DNA from: Tethya wilhelma
Lineage: Eukaryota; Porifera; Demospongiae; Tethyida; Tethyidae
NCBI GenBank assembly: GCA_964030475.1
Contig: CAXIPT010000012.1
Coordinates: 1,306,610-1,370,609, forward strand
Direction: 5' to 3'
DNA: 64,000 bases
Shown here: one piece after another, positions 55,001 through 64,000 of the stretch
Numbering within the stretch: the stretch's first letter is position 1
Layout of the letters: the number at the start of each line of letters is the position of its first letter
Program-made: the position numbers and the translations under genes
The notes under the pieces: model-generated
Told to the model about the DNA's origin: nothing
The model's input: the letters and a program-made list of their open reading frames with translations, nothing else
Databases searched by the model: none

Positions 55001-58000
55001 AAGCATATAGATGTATAATTTGGCATGCTTAGATTTTTCTGTGTGGCTAGCTAGCTGAGCTGCATGCCAGCCTGCATCCGCTGAGCTAGATTATCTAATG
55101 TATAATGCAAGCTGGGTTACTAATTATCAAGTTCAGGTATAGACTGGTTTAGGTAGCCCAGCTAAACTTTGTAATATGCTTAGTAGCTATCTGACAACAT
55201 GCAGCTAAGCATTCAGTCTGTGGCACAGTTTTGTGCTGTATTTCATCACTGAGAGGCAGCATCGGTATAACCATTTATGTAAATTGTGATGGTGGCCTAT
55301 TAGTTTTTTTGATTCACCCAGGTCATACATATATGTATGATATACTCGATTTCACAGTGTATGCATGTATGTATTGAGTGCACTAGTTAGTTGAATGTGC
55401 CGAGGCTTGTGCACCAGCGGTGCTTTCATTACAACTGAAGTTGCTCACAAAGTGCACTTAAGTTTGTCATATTATGTTATTTTTAGTAACAAAACACTGC
55501 TTATGTACTGATAAATTGCCCATTCACTGTACAGATTAAATCAGCAGATGAGACCAATTATGGATTTGCTAAGGCAAGCTGATTCTATTAACTTAGCACC
55601 TGAAGTACTAGAGCCCGAAGCCCAAAGTATTGTAAAGGTGTGGTCCTATAATTCTAATGTCATTAGCATTGTGTACTGGTGCTGTAAATCCACCAAACTA
55701 TGTTTGTATGATTTCTATGAGTGATCATGTAACTGCATGTATGTAATAAAATTAATAATTAATACAATTCACAGAGTTCTCTTCTTGTAGCATCTGAAGT
55801 TGAGTGGAGTTTCTCATAGATCAACATCTGACAAAGATTTGGGTTGGACTACAAAATCAACGTATGTTTGTGCACATATTCTTCAAGTTAAGTAATAAAA
55901 CAGAAAATGACTCAGCATTTCACCAAAAGCATAGGTCTGCCATAATATCTATATTACCAGCTAAATATCTCTGATACACAACAACCAGTTTGAATTACTA
56001 TTATTGCTTATGACATCATGGTTATAATTAAACTTGCACCTTTTATTAATTTACAATAATACTTGGGGTTAAAGTTGTATGCAATGCATAATCCTATGTT
56101 TGCTTATTGCTTTGTTTCTTGTTGTCCTCAGAATGGACATTTATGGTGACAGTACAAACTATCGTGTCAAAATTGGTGACACTGATGAAGGGAAAATGGT
56201 AGGTTATTTGTATATATTGTATGACGTATGCAGTCCATGCAGATTGGAAATTTCTGTAAATATAGAATGCAAGTGAACTATATTGTAATGGTTGTTTAGG
56301 CTTCCATACACATTGTCAATATTTTATCTTCCCCCTCCTTATACAGTTAGGAAAGTTTAGCAACACTGCTAAAGTAGTTATTGGGCATTTTATTTGTCTG
56401 TTAATAAAATTCTCTTGTAGAACTTAAGGATGGCATTAATATTATTAGTGACAATAAGCACTAATTTAAACTTCTATAGTATAGTACTTTTCTTCTTCAA
56501 TTATTATGGAAATTTTGTTCCAAGAGTGTCAGTCCAAGTACTGGAGAATTTTAGTGATAGACCAATATACTGTCCCAAACTACTCCGTAGGAGAAATTTA
56601 GTGCTTGTCCGTACTCATTATTTAGACTCCTTGATACAAGGTACAACCATTACTATCTTGCTAGCATATTGTTCATGCAGTAGAACTGCTGCTTGTATGT
56701 CCGTTAAAGTTTATGCCCTTTCATTTTATTTCAGCCCAAGCAAAAAGAGAGGCCTGAATGGATGGTTGAGAGTACAGTGTATCCATCTGAGATGTTGGAA
56801 AAGGATCCATCATTGGATTTAATTTCTACAAATCATCCTCTCCAAGATGGTGATAAACCCATTTCAGGTAATAATAGCTATGTTTTGTGATGTCTGACTT
56901 TTATGTATATCTCATGTTAGGGATTTTTACGTGTTTTTGTTAATTTTTGAGGATGAGCTGTGCGATGCCCTTACATATGTAGATTATGGATAATTTCGTG
57001 CATAAAGACTTTCGTACATATGGATCATGATCCCTGAAAACTGCTAATGAAATCTTTATGAGTGCATGCATTTAGACTACCATAATTATAGTGGGAAATT
57101 TTCATTATTTTCGTGACTAACCCCTGAGTCACGAAATTTTCCCACCCACGAAAATTTCTTCTGAGGTCAAAGGTCACGATACTGCCCACGTGCACGTTGT
57201 CAAAGACTTCAGTTTTCTGTCTCTTTCTTGTCCTTTCAAGAAGTTTGCAGTCAAAATAGCTGGTATCTAGCTAGAATAGTATTCTATACATGTATACCAA
57301 AACAGATAAACTGTCACAAGACCTTCAAGCACTGTAAGCTGGAGATAGTTGAGTCCCAAAAATTAAAAAGCACGAATATTTTTTTCTGAAGCGCAGTGTA
57401 GACTTTTTACGAAAGTTTACACCCCCGAAAATTTCCCGCTATATGGTATGTCCACCGTTCATTCTGATTTAGGTTACCCACAATTTATGTTCATTATTGG
57501 TGCTGTTGTTGTGTAGATCATCAAATAATGGCAGATCTGTTGACCTATGAAGGAAGTCAACCAGTAGGCAATGTTACTTCGCAGGATAATTTTGAGGAGG
57601 CTAGGTATAGTAGCAGTGATGACGAGGGAAGATCAAGAAATGAGATGGATTTGATCCCTGATGAGACAGACAGTGATGACAGTAGTGACCATGAGTATAC
57701 CGTAAAGGTATTACATCTGTGTATGGACTTTCTTCAGAATGGATCATTCCTATCTCTACTGTAGATTGTTTGTGAAAAACAGGGAGGGTGTAGTTTGATA
57801 CATGAACTACACAGAATACCAACTTTATTTGAGTGAATATCACTCTTAAGTTGCTAGATGTGGGTGATTGGCTAAAGGGTTGCTTCTCTCCAGAGATATA
57901 TAGTTACGAACATGCTTGATCAGTCTCGAGCATGTATTACCCTAAATCTTTTAACTCTTGCTAGTAGATTTGTATTTTACTTGCTTCTATACAGGTTGGA

Positions 58001-58120
58001 GATAGAATGGTTGGAGTAAATGAAGTAACTAGTGAGATGCTTAAACAGATGACTGAAGAAGAAAAGGAAAAGTATAAACAAGTATACCAGCAAGCTCTTT
58101 CTCATGCAGAGTACTACTAG
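52036..58120 (+). CDS. GTF2E1: TFIIE alpha subunit, general transcription factor
   Basis: Thirteen exons with matching phases: 52036-52060, 52534-52636, 52691-52745, 52829-52875, 53334-53502, 53629-53726, 53787-53864, 55535-55637, 55791-55861, 56132-56198, 56735-56867, 57517-57707, 57995-58120; 421 residues (human about 439). N-terminal winged helix: 'EIPDILKRLVCIVGRAFYQP', 'LRQILTNLKKDKLI'. Then 'YYYINYKQFVNVVKYKLDQM' and a zinc ribbon with two C-x2-C pairs ('CCSC' and 'CSHC') around 'LFDPTDGNLR'. An acidic Asp/Ser stretch (about residues 350-378) and a C-terminal 'MLKQMTEEEKEKYKQVYQQA' complete it. TFIIE-alpha recruits and regulates TFIIH at Pol II promoters. The first exon (MDKSSNLN) is short and inferred from phase and donor. 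Intron 7 starts with GC. Confidence 0.93.
53865..55534. repeat. GTF2E1 intron 7 with two repeat elements and a GC donor
   Basis: The intron begins GCAAGT after AATAA and ends ACAG. It contains a copy (about 53940-54515) of the element at 58545-59293, sharing 'ggtcaccggaagtgatgtga' and 'gagatcgctga(t/c)aa', and a copy (54620-55410) of the GCCGAGGC family, with 'cacgtgcatagcacgtg' palindrome at 54629-54646. Confidence 0.75.
57072..57446. mobile_element. GCGGGAAATTTTC-type MITE in GTF2E1 intron 11
   Basis: The left end 'accataattatagtgggaaa' pairs with the right end 'aaaatttcccgctatatggt'. Inside, 'cgaaattttcccacccacga' makes a second hairpin. The same family is seen in NCLN intron 11. Confidence 0.7.
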
Positions 58121-58544
58121 TACTGATGCTGCAAGAATAATGAATTGCTAATTGCAAAAAAATTATAATTTCACCACCTTATCAGCTGATCATGTACATT
58201 AATTTTTAATGATAATTGTTATCAGACCTTTAATTATTATATAGTTGTGCACTATAATTAGATAATAATTATATTATTATGGGAAATAATGATGGTTGCA
58301 CTATACTGTGGATTGCTGAATTGAAATTATTACAATAATTTTTTTTTAGTGTTATAATATAATTATATATTAATTTTGATAATATTATATAAATCATTAT
58401 TATAATGCACATGCAGTTAAATTGAAAACATTGGTTTGCCCTATAGCTATTATATAGTTGTAAATGCATACTTATAATTTTGCATTATTTCATACAAATT
58501 TAATTGTACAATAATTATGTCGTGCACATCATCATATTATAAGC

Positions 58545-59293
58545 AAAGTTTTGTCCGTCCGTGTGTCCGTCCGTGTGTTACGGAGGGTCACCGGAAGTGA
58601 TGTGACCTCGAACTAAAAGCTGCTTTTTTTCTGGACTGTGGAGAATAAAAGCTAGGAAAAGAGTGTCTAGAAAGCTGGCTTAGACAGTGCTAGCCTAGGA
58701 TAAAACAACAAGCAATATAAGTATGGCTAGCTGTTTTTGAGATCGCTGACAAGGCTTACCAGTGGCATCTGTATCCAACAAAGAAGCGGGCTATGGGAGC
58801 CAATCTTCACAAATGAAGCGTAACGAGGTGAGAACACTCACTACTAGAAGTCTGCTTCTCTGTCGCTGTACACGAAACACAGCTAGCCAGATAACGAGTT
58901 TCTTTGCCAGCTGATTGCAAAAATGGCGGAAGTCGGAAAAGGGTCGTCTGTGACGTCACGTATTGAGGTAAATTGCTGAGCTGGCCAAGCAAACAGCACT
59001 ACCAAAGCAGTGCATATACACATGCAGCATTGCTTCCCTTTCCAATGGTTTATGCTTGCCAGTATTTATGTTCATATTAAAAACTTTATACATTGTTTCT
59101 ACATAAACTGGTGATTGTTGTGTGTTGCTTCAACTGCAAAGGTTGTCCTAAGCCAACTGGTTGCAGGATATTATCATTAACAATTAATGCTCGCAATTTT
59201 ATCTATGTTTACTATTAATATTATTATAGCAACTGTTAATTCTGTAAACATACATAGTCAAGGAGTGGGCGAGCGAAGCGAGCCCCACTCCTT
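58545..59293 (+). repeat. Dispersed element between GTF2E1 and USE1
   Basis: It starts with CCGT/GTGT-rich 'gtccgtccgtgtgtccgtcc' and ends with a perfect hairpin 'aaggagtggg...cccactcctt' around CGAGCGAAGCGAG at 59260-59293. Its body matches 53940-54515 (about 500 bp). The region between GTF2E1 stop (58120) and here is AT-rich (long 'aattat' runs) and non-coding. Confidence 0.75.
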
Positions 59294-59553
59294 GTAATAT
59301 AATAAGTAAAACAATATAATATTATGTAGTTTCAATTAAAACTTGCACGCATAAACTCTATATTCATCATACCATAGAGCTATACCATAATATTATTCTT
59401 CATGCATATTACCAGATAGACATTTAAATGTGTCAGATGGACTTTAATTACTATTACTATAACTGTATTGAGCCAGATAATCAGGTTGCAATAGCAGGCA
59501 ATGAGAATAAAGAACAATAATTAAATTAAGCTAGCAGTTGCAAAAATTAGTAA

Positions 59554-62322
59554 CTATTTTGGACTTGGTACAATGCGAATAAACAAAATCATGAACATGA
59601 ATACAAGGAATACAATCGTTAGAAGTATCCAGATCCCTAAATTGCAACCACGTGTATGCTCTTTCAGTCTGTCGGTTTCTCTCTCTACTCCTTGAATATT
59701 AGCTTCAGCTAATGCAGTGGTTTTCTCAAGCACCTTAAAAATAATTATGACAATTTCATAATGATGATAATAGTTGAGATATTCAATGCTAATTTGTATA
59801 TACTGTACCATATTGTAGGTATATATAACCAGTGATTCCCCTAGAATTAAAACATGAACAGGGTGCTTAATGATATTCATTGAAAATTAATCTAATTAGG
59901 ACTTAAAACCATGCCCAGTTCTTTGATGTTTTCAATTGTGAGCAGGGTGGCCTTAAAGTTGAGCAGGCTGGGCCACCCTGCTCAATGTATGCTGGGGGAA
60001 ACACTGTATATAACTATGATTGTATGACTATTATGCTAAAGAACTTTATGTACAATATTGTATAGCTGGAAATATTAATGGCCTAATGATTGTCGAATTT
60101 AAATTTGATGATTTGGATTAAACAAAATCCCCATCAAATTTCTGGCTATAGAGTACACTTAGATCACACATAATACTATAGGGATGCATCTAGTTAGTAT
60201 GAATTATTGGAGTGCAGTTTGCGAAATAATTGTAACTAGAAGTAATAGTTGTGCACTGAAGGCACAGAGATTACCTCATGCAGATTTATGCACATTCAAA
60301 AGCAATGTTATTAGCCACTAAGCTAGCTAGAATCATTCTGATCAGCATTTTGTGCAGCTGATGCTGGTAATCATGATCATTCTACTAGACTGGTGGCAAG
60401 CAGGTCAGTAACCTTCACCTCTTTTAATGTTAGCTAGTATATGGCAACCAATGAGCATGCAGTCCAGTGACTGTGTTCTGTGCGTGCTTTAGCACTTGCA
60501 TGGCACATGTTCAGTCAGTTCAGTGACATTGATCAGTATAGTCATATCATATTGAATTCAAGTGTATAACCAGAACAATTATTGCCAAATTGGTACCGAT
60601 AAGATTACATGCCTCATACTAAAATGCTCAACAATTGCTTCCACAACTACGTGAGAATTCACGTGATTAGTACATGTTAATCATTTAGTTCAGTAGCTAT
60701 GTTAGCTGTAAGCTACTGGAAGCTAAGCAATTACACCTCAGATTGTAGCTATGACTTGTACTTGTCAAAACAATTACTGTTGAAGTCCCAGAGGCAGGGT
60801 AACAACTATGTTTTTATATCACCACTTACCTTACTGTGCACATTATAGCAGTCTATCCAGCTGAGCTAGACTCATTTTTTGTTTTAAATTAACGTGCTAA
60901 CTGGCACGGTGAAAATGGGTCTAGCAGAGGTAACTTTTGTTAGTACAGAAAATCTTATATGTACTAAATTTATTGGTGAGAAGAAATTAATTTATGTGCA
61001 TAGGATGTTACCTAAATGTGGCTTCTATGAACAGCCACTACTAGACTGCAGGTGGTAATGTTTAGATTGATGGATATTGCAGTTGCAGAGTGACCTCTGA
61101 TAGACTCATTTTTTGCCGTGTCAGTCATAGTGGAGCAAAAAATGGGTGAAGTTCAATAGACTAACATTTTAGTATACCTGTATTATTTTGTAGCAGCTAT
61201 ACAGATACCTTCTTGTCACTAGTTATGATATCTTTGGCCACTAGTGAGTTGTGTTTCAGAGATTGAGCCATCTTAATCATATCACCGGCGATCTCATCTT
61301 GGACCTTTTGATGATGATGAAGAACACTCTCGATACTATTCTCAATACTGTGGAATAAAATTCACAGAATTACTTAGAGGCATATAAGTACATGTATGAG
61401 TATAAAAAAGGAATTAACATGCTTAGTACAAATGTGGCTGCAAAAGCAATGAACTTGAAAATGTCCTGATTGTGAACATGGTAACCTTTGTCTGGGAGTT
61501 TTAACTTTTCAGGAATATGTCAATTCAACCAGAGCTTGAGTATGAGACTAAATTCGTGCTTACAACAATAGGAAGCTGATATAAGTCTGATTTTACTCTA
61601 CATGCCATTAAATTTTGATCTTGTTTACAAACTTTGTATGACTATAGAACTGTGTCGATCTCTAGTACAGAATGCATGCAGTCACGTTCAAACTGGGACT
61701 TTTAAGTGATTTCATATCAAAATTATATTTGTGCACAATGAACACACATAGTACCTTCTTTGCCTGAGAGTTGATTCAGCTGCTGAATCTTCAGACTGCA
61801 ATTGCAAATTAAAACAGAAAAACCAGCTTATTGAAACTGACAAAAGTACTACAATAACCATACTTCTTTTACATAATAATTCCCCTGAAGAAAGATGCTT
61901 AAAGTAAGATGGAAGGAGGCAAGACTACTGATCCACGAAATAAATGATATATGGCAAAAACACAGAAAACAGTTCTGGATATGTATAGAATACAGTTGGT
62001 ATCTTCATCAAAATTATAATTCAATAAAAGCCTTTAATAAAACAATGTATGTATGATAACAACAATGAAATACAGACCAAGAAGCTAGGTCCCACCCATC
62101 TCAAATCACATTGTAAGTCAGTACCTTAGCAAAGAGTTGCTCTTTCATTGATGCTACTCGTTTTGAATTGACTCTAATTAGAAGCTCACTTCCATGAGTA
62201 TGAGGAGTGATTAGAGAAGGATGGCCAGATGGTGATCTACTGGCAAGTTCATCGTGAATAACATCACCAGAATTACTAGTGACTGATATGTTAGCATCAG
62301 ATTTTGACACAAACTGTGGAAA
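59554..62322 (-). CDS. USE1: USE1, ER-Golgi SNARE (C-terminal exons)
   Basis: Four minus-strand exons agree in phase: 62125-62322, 61755-61795, 61209-61347, 59554-59733. The third encodes 'HHHQKVQDEIAGDMIKMAQS' then LKHNSLVAKDIITSDKK; the last gives 'VLEKTTALAEANIQGVERET', a tail-anchor helix 'LGIWILLTIVFLVFMFMILF' and IRIVPSPK. The SNARE helix, the membrane anchor and the terminal F-I-R-I-x-P-x-x-K pattern fit USE1 (p31), the Q-SNARE of the COPI retrograde Golgi-to-ER fusion complex with syntaxin 18, BNIP1 and SEC22. The 5' part is uncertain: see 62540-63640. It is tail-to-tail with GTF2E1. Introns of 0.33-1.5 kb; the largest (59734-61208) holds no recognised feature. Confidence 0.85.
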
Positions 62323-62537
62323 CTGAAAAAAAGGTGGATAAATTTTCACGGCAACAAAATATCCTCAAAAGCATTATTGCTTAATGAGAAGAGTTTAAAC
62401 ATCAATAGTTATAAAAGCCTCCTGGATGCATATGGATATGGACACTCTCACTAGTTAGAATCTAACCTATGGTATGACTATAAATCTGAATCTGATGGGT
62501 GAGTTCATTTGTGGTGTATACGATTACTGCAGCATTT

Positions 62538-63640
62538 TTAGTTGCATGACCGGCTTCTAGCAGCACGATGAATAAAACTAATTGATCCAGTCCAAAGTTT
62601 TATTGACTCTTCTTCTTTTACTACTTCTTCAGCGCTTTTGAAATTATACACTTTTTCTATAATATTTACACAATCTGCAATCTGCAGCCATTTATATAGC
62701 CTGAATGACCATTCCTGCTTTGATAAGTATTCAATAGAAGTATAACATACCTTTTCCTTGTCTTGAAGTATTTCATGCAGTACCTGTGATTTGTCACGAA
62801 ATGACTTCAACAGATTAGAATCAATGCTATTATAGTTTATGTATGTTTGAAAATTATACATAGTTATGGGCAAGTTAAAACTGTTTATACAAAGATTTAT
62901 CATACATTAGTAATAGCACCTTGAAAATTTTTCCAGTTCTTGTATTTGAATATCCAATGTTGAAACATACTGATAGAATGTTGAAATAAAGTCATATATA
63001 CAAGTGTACGTATTATTACCTTATAGCGGGAAATTTTCATATGGTGGAAATTTTCTTATTAATTTGTGCGCATGCCGTTCTTATACGAAAATTAAAACTG
63101 CGAAAATTTAACTTCTGCATTTACTTTATACGAGCGCGCACCGGGCATACAAAATTTAAAACTACGAAAAAATTTTCTGGCACGTTTTAACGATTAAATT
63201 TTATACAAAATTTTACACCACCAAAAATTTCCCACTATACGGTATCAAGTACATGTAAATCATAACTAGATTTACAGTATTAAGTATAAACAGATTTACA
63301 CACAAACATAGCATGTCAAACGATTGTAATCTTGTATTTCAGATTGAAAATATTGAAGACCATAATTCCACTTAAGCTTTCTATATGTATGCTTGGAGCT
63401 TGTTATGCTTTAAAATTAGGTCTAAGTAATGCTTGTTCATATCAAATGCTGATTTGTTCTCAGAGATGATGAAGAATAAGTATCAACTGTTACAGAAACA
63501 ATTTTGAACTCTAAGGTATTATTGATAGTTCAAGAAGACAGTAATGATAAGGCAATGGGATCAATACATCTGTCCAGAAATTCAACTTCTATGGAATAAT
63601 GTTCTAGTACAAGTTGCTGATCGATAATACCTGTAAAACA
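62538..63640 (-). CDS. Probable 5' exons of USE1, or a separate unidentified gene
   Basis: Minus-strand segments with splice-like borders: about 62840-62800 'SIDSNLLKSFRDKSQ' after acceptor tataatag; 62755-62540 with 'EWSFRLYKWLQIADCVNIIE' and 'SAEEVVKEEESIKLW'; about 62968-62915 'YVSTLDIQIQELEKFS'; and 63530-63632 'IIDQQLVLEHYSIEVEFLD'. The spacing EW to AEEV resembles the USE1 N-terminus, but the stop at 62538 and the phase at 62322 do not fit simply. I cannot decide between USE1 exons and another coiled-coil protein. Confidence 0.35.
63013..63243. mobile_element. GCGGGAAATTTTC-type MITE
   Basis: The left end 'accttatagcgggaaatttt' pairs with the right end 'aaatttcccactatacggta'. The inside repeats 'aaaattaaaactgcgaaaat', as in the relic at 40206-40430. 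Confidence 0.7.
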
Positions 63641-63653
63641 TCCATAATTATAC

Positions 63654-63938
63654 CAGGGGGTGGCGACTCCCATATGTTCTGTACCTGGAGCCGCGACCGC
63701 GGTGAAGATCTTGACCCTCCAAAGTTTCCATTTTGACCGTTGACCGTGGCTAAAATTTGATTTTGACCGTTGACTGTGTGGTGAAATTCGCGCTTGACTG
63801 ACGACCTTTACCAACTTTGATTGTCTAAATTTCATTTTGACCGTTGACCAGCACTAAAATCTCATTTTGACCGTTGACCGTCATCTTGGCCGCGGTTGCG
63901 GCTCCAAGTACAGTACATATGGGAGTCGCCACCCCCTG
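63654..63938. mobile_element. hAT-type MITE with GACCGTTGACC repeats
   Basis: A 285-bp unit has inverted ends CAGGGGGTGGCGACTCCCAT and its complement, similar over about 50 bp, flanked by ATTATAC at 63647-63653 and 63939-63945 (7 bp; 8 bp if the first C is counted as target). CAGGGG-type ends and 7-8-bp duplications point to hAT. The middle contains five imperfect 'ttttgaccgttgacc' units. The minus ORF over it is not conserved coding. Confidence 0.85.
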
Positions 63939-64000
63939 ATTATACCAATGAATATATTAACGTATTGTCTGCTCTCCTGCAAGTTTGTTGCTCGTTTAAG

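Overview
The window is eukaryotic: AT-rich, intron-rich and crowded with transposon debris. It carries four animal housekeeping genes and one divergent Hsp70 gene. Gene content (ANKLE1, nicalin, TFIIE-alpha, USE1), GT-AG introns, and the mix of BEL/Pao, Ty3/gypsy, PIF/Harbinger, Tc1, P-element and TTAA-type elements fit an early-branching marine invertebrate. A sponge is my best guess; this is inference, since nothing here fixes the species. Single Ns (11822, 12108, 32939, 37587) and a 10-N run (27510-27519) mark contig joins of a short-read draft.

Region 1 (1-12108) is a graveyard of mobile DNA. It holds remnants of P-element, copia-like and LINE-like proteins on the minus strand, several hairpin and TTAA-flanked elements, an IS630/Tc1-type DD34E transposase with a small opposing ORF, a gag-like ORF, and a BEL/Pao integrase scrap. 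A 285-bp contig at its right edge carries an ANKLE1 exon that belongs with the gene at 37.7-40 kb.

Region 2 (12109-37586) is also repeats: a decayed BEL/Pao element and a PIF/Harbinger element (DNA-binding ORF on +, transposase on -). The Harbinger transposase is split by a MITE and by a 6.48-kb TA-flanked element with Tc1 ends. That inner element carries a Tc1 transposase, a frame-broken BEN-like gene and a gag-like ORF. Then follow arrays of a family ending in the hairpin CCCAGTAC-GGTA-GTACTGGG, a broken multi-copy gene, a satellite, and a degenerate Ty3/gypsy element. The whole region seems to be scaffolded into the middle of an ANKLE1 intron by mistake, because the two flanking contigs share 101 identical bases and the gene reads across them.

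Region 3 (37588-64000) is the genic part. ANKLE1 (-) is a three-part ankyrin/LEM/GIY-YIG nuclease. An intronless lidless Hsp70-like gene (-) sits head-to-head with nicalin NCLN (+), their start codons 39-84 bp apart. GTF2E1 (TFIIE-alpha, +) is tail-to-tail with USE1 (-), an ER-Golgi SNARE. NCLN and GTF2E1 could be modelled from ATG to stop with every intron phase agreeing. Introns and spacers hold MITEs, dinucleotide runs and two longer repeat families.

No rRNA, CRISPR or convincing tRNA was seen. All family assignments come from reading motifs; no database search was run.
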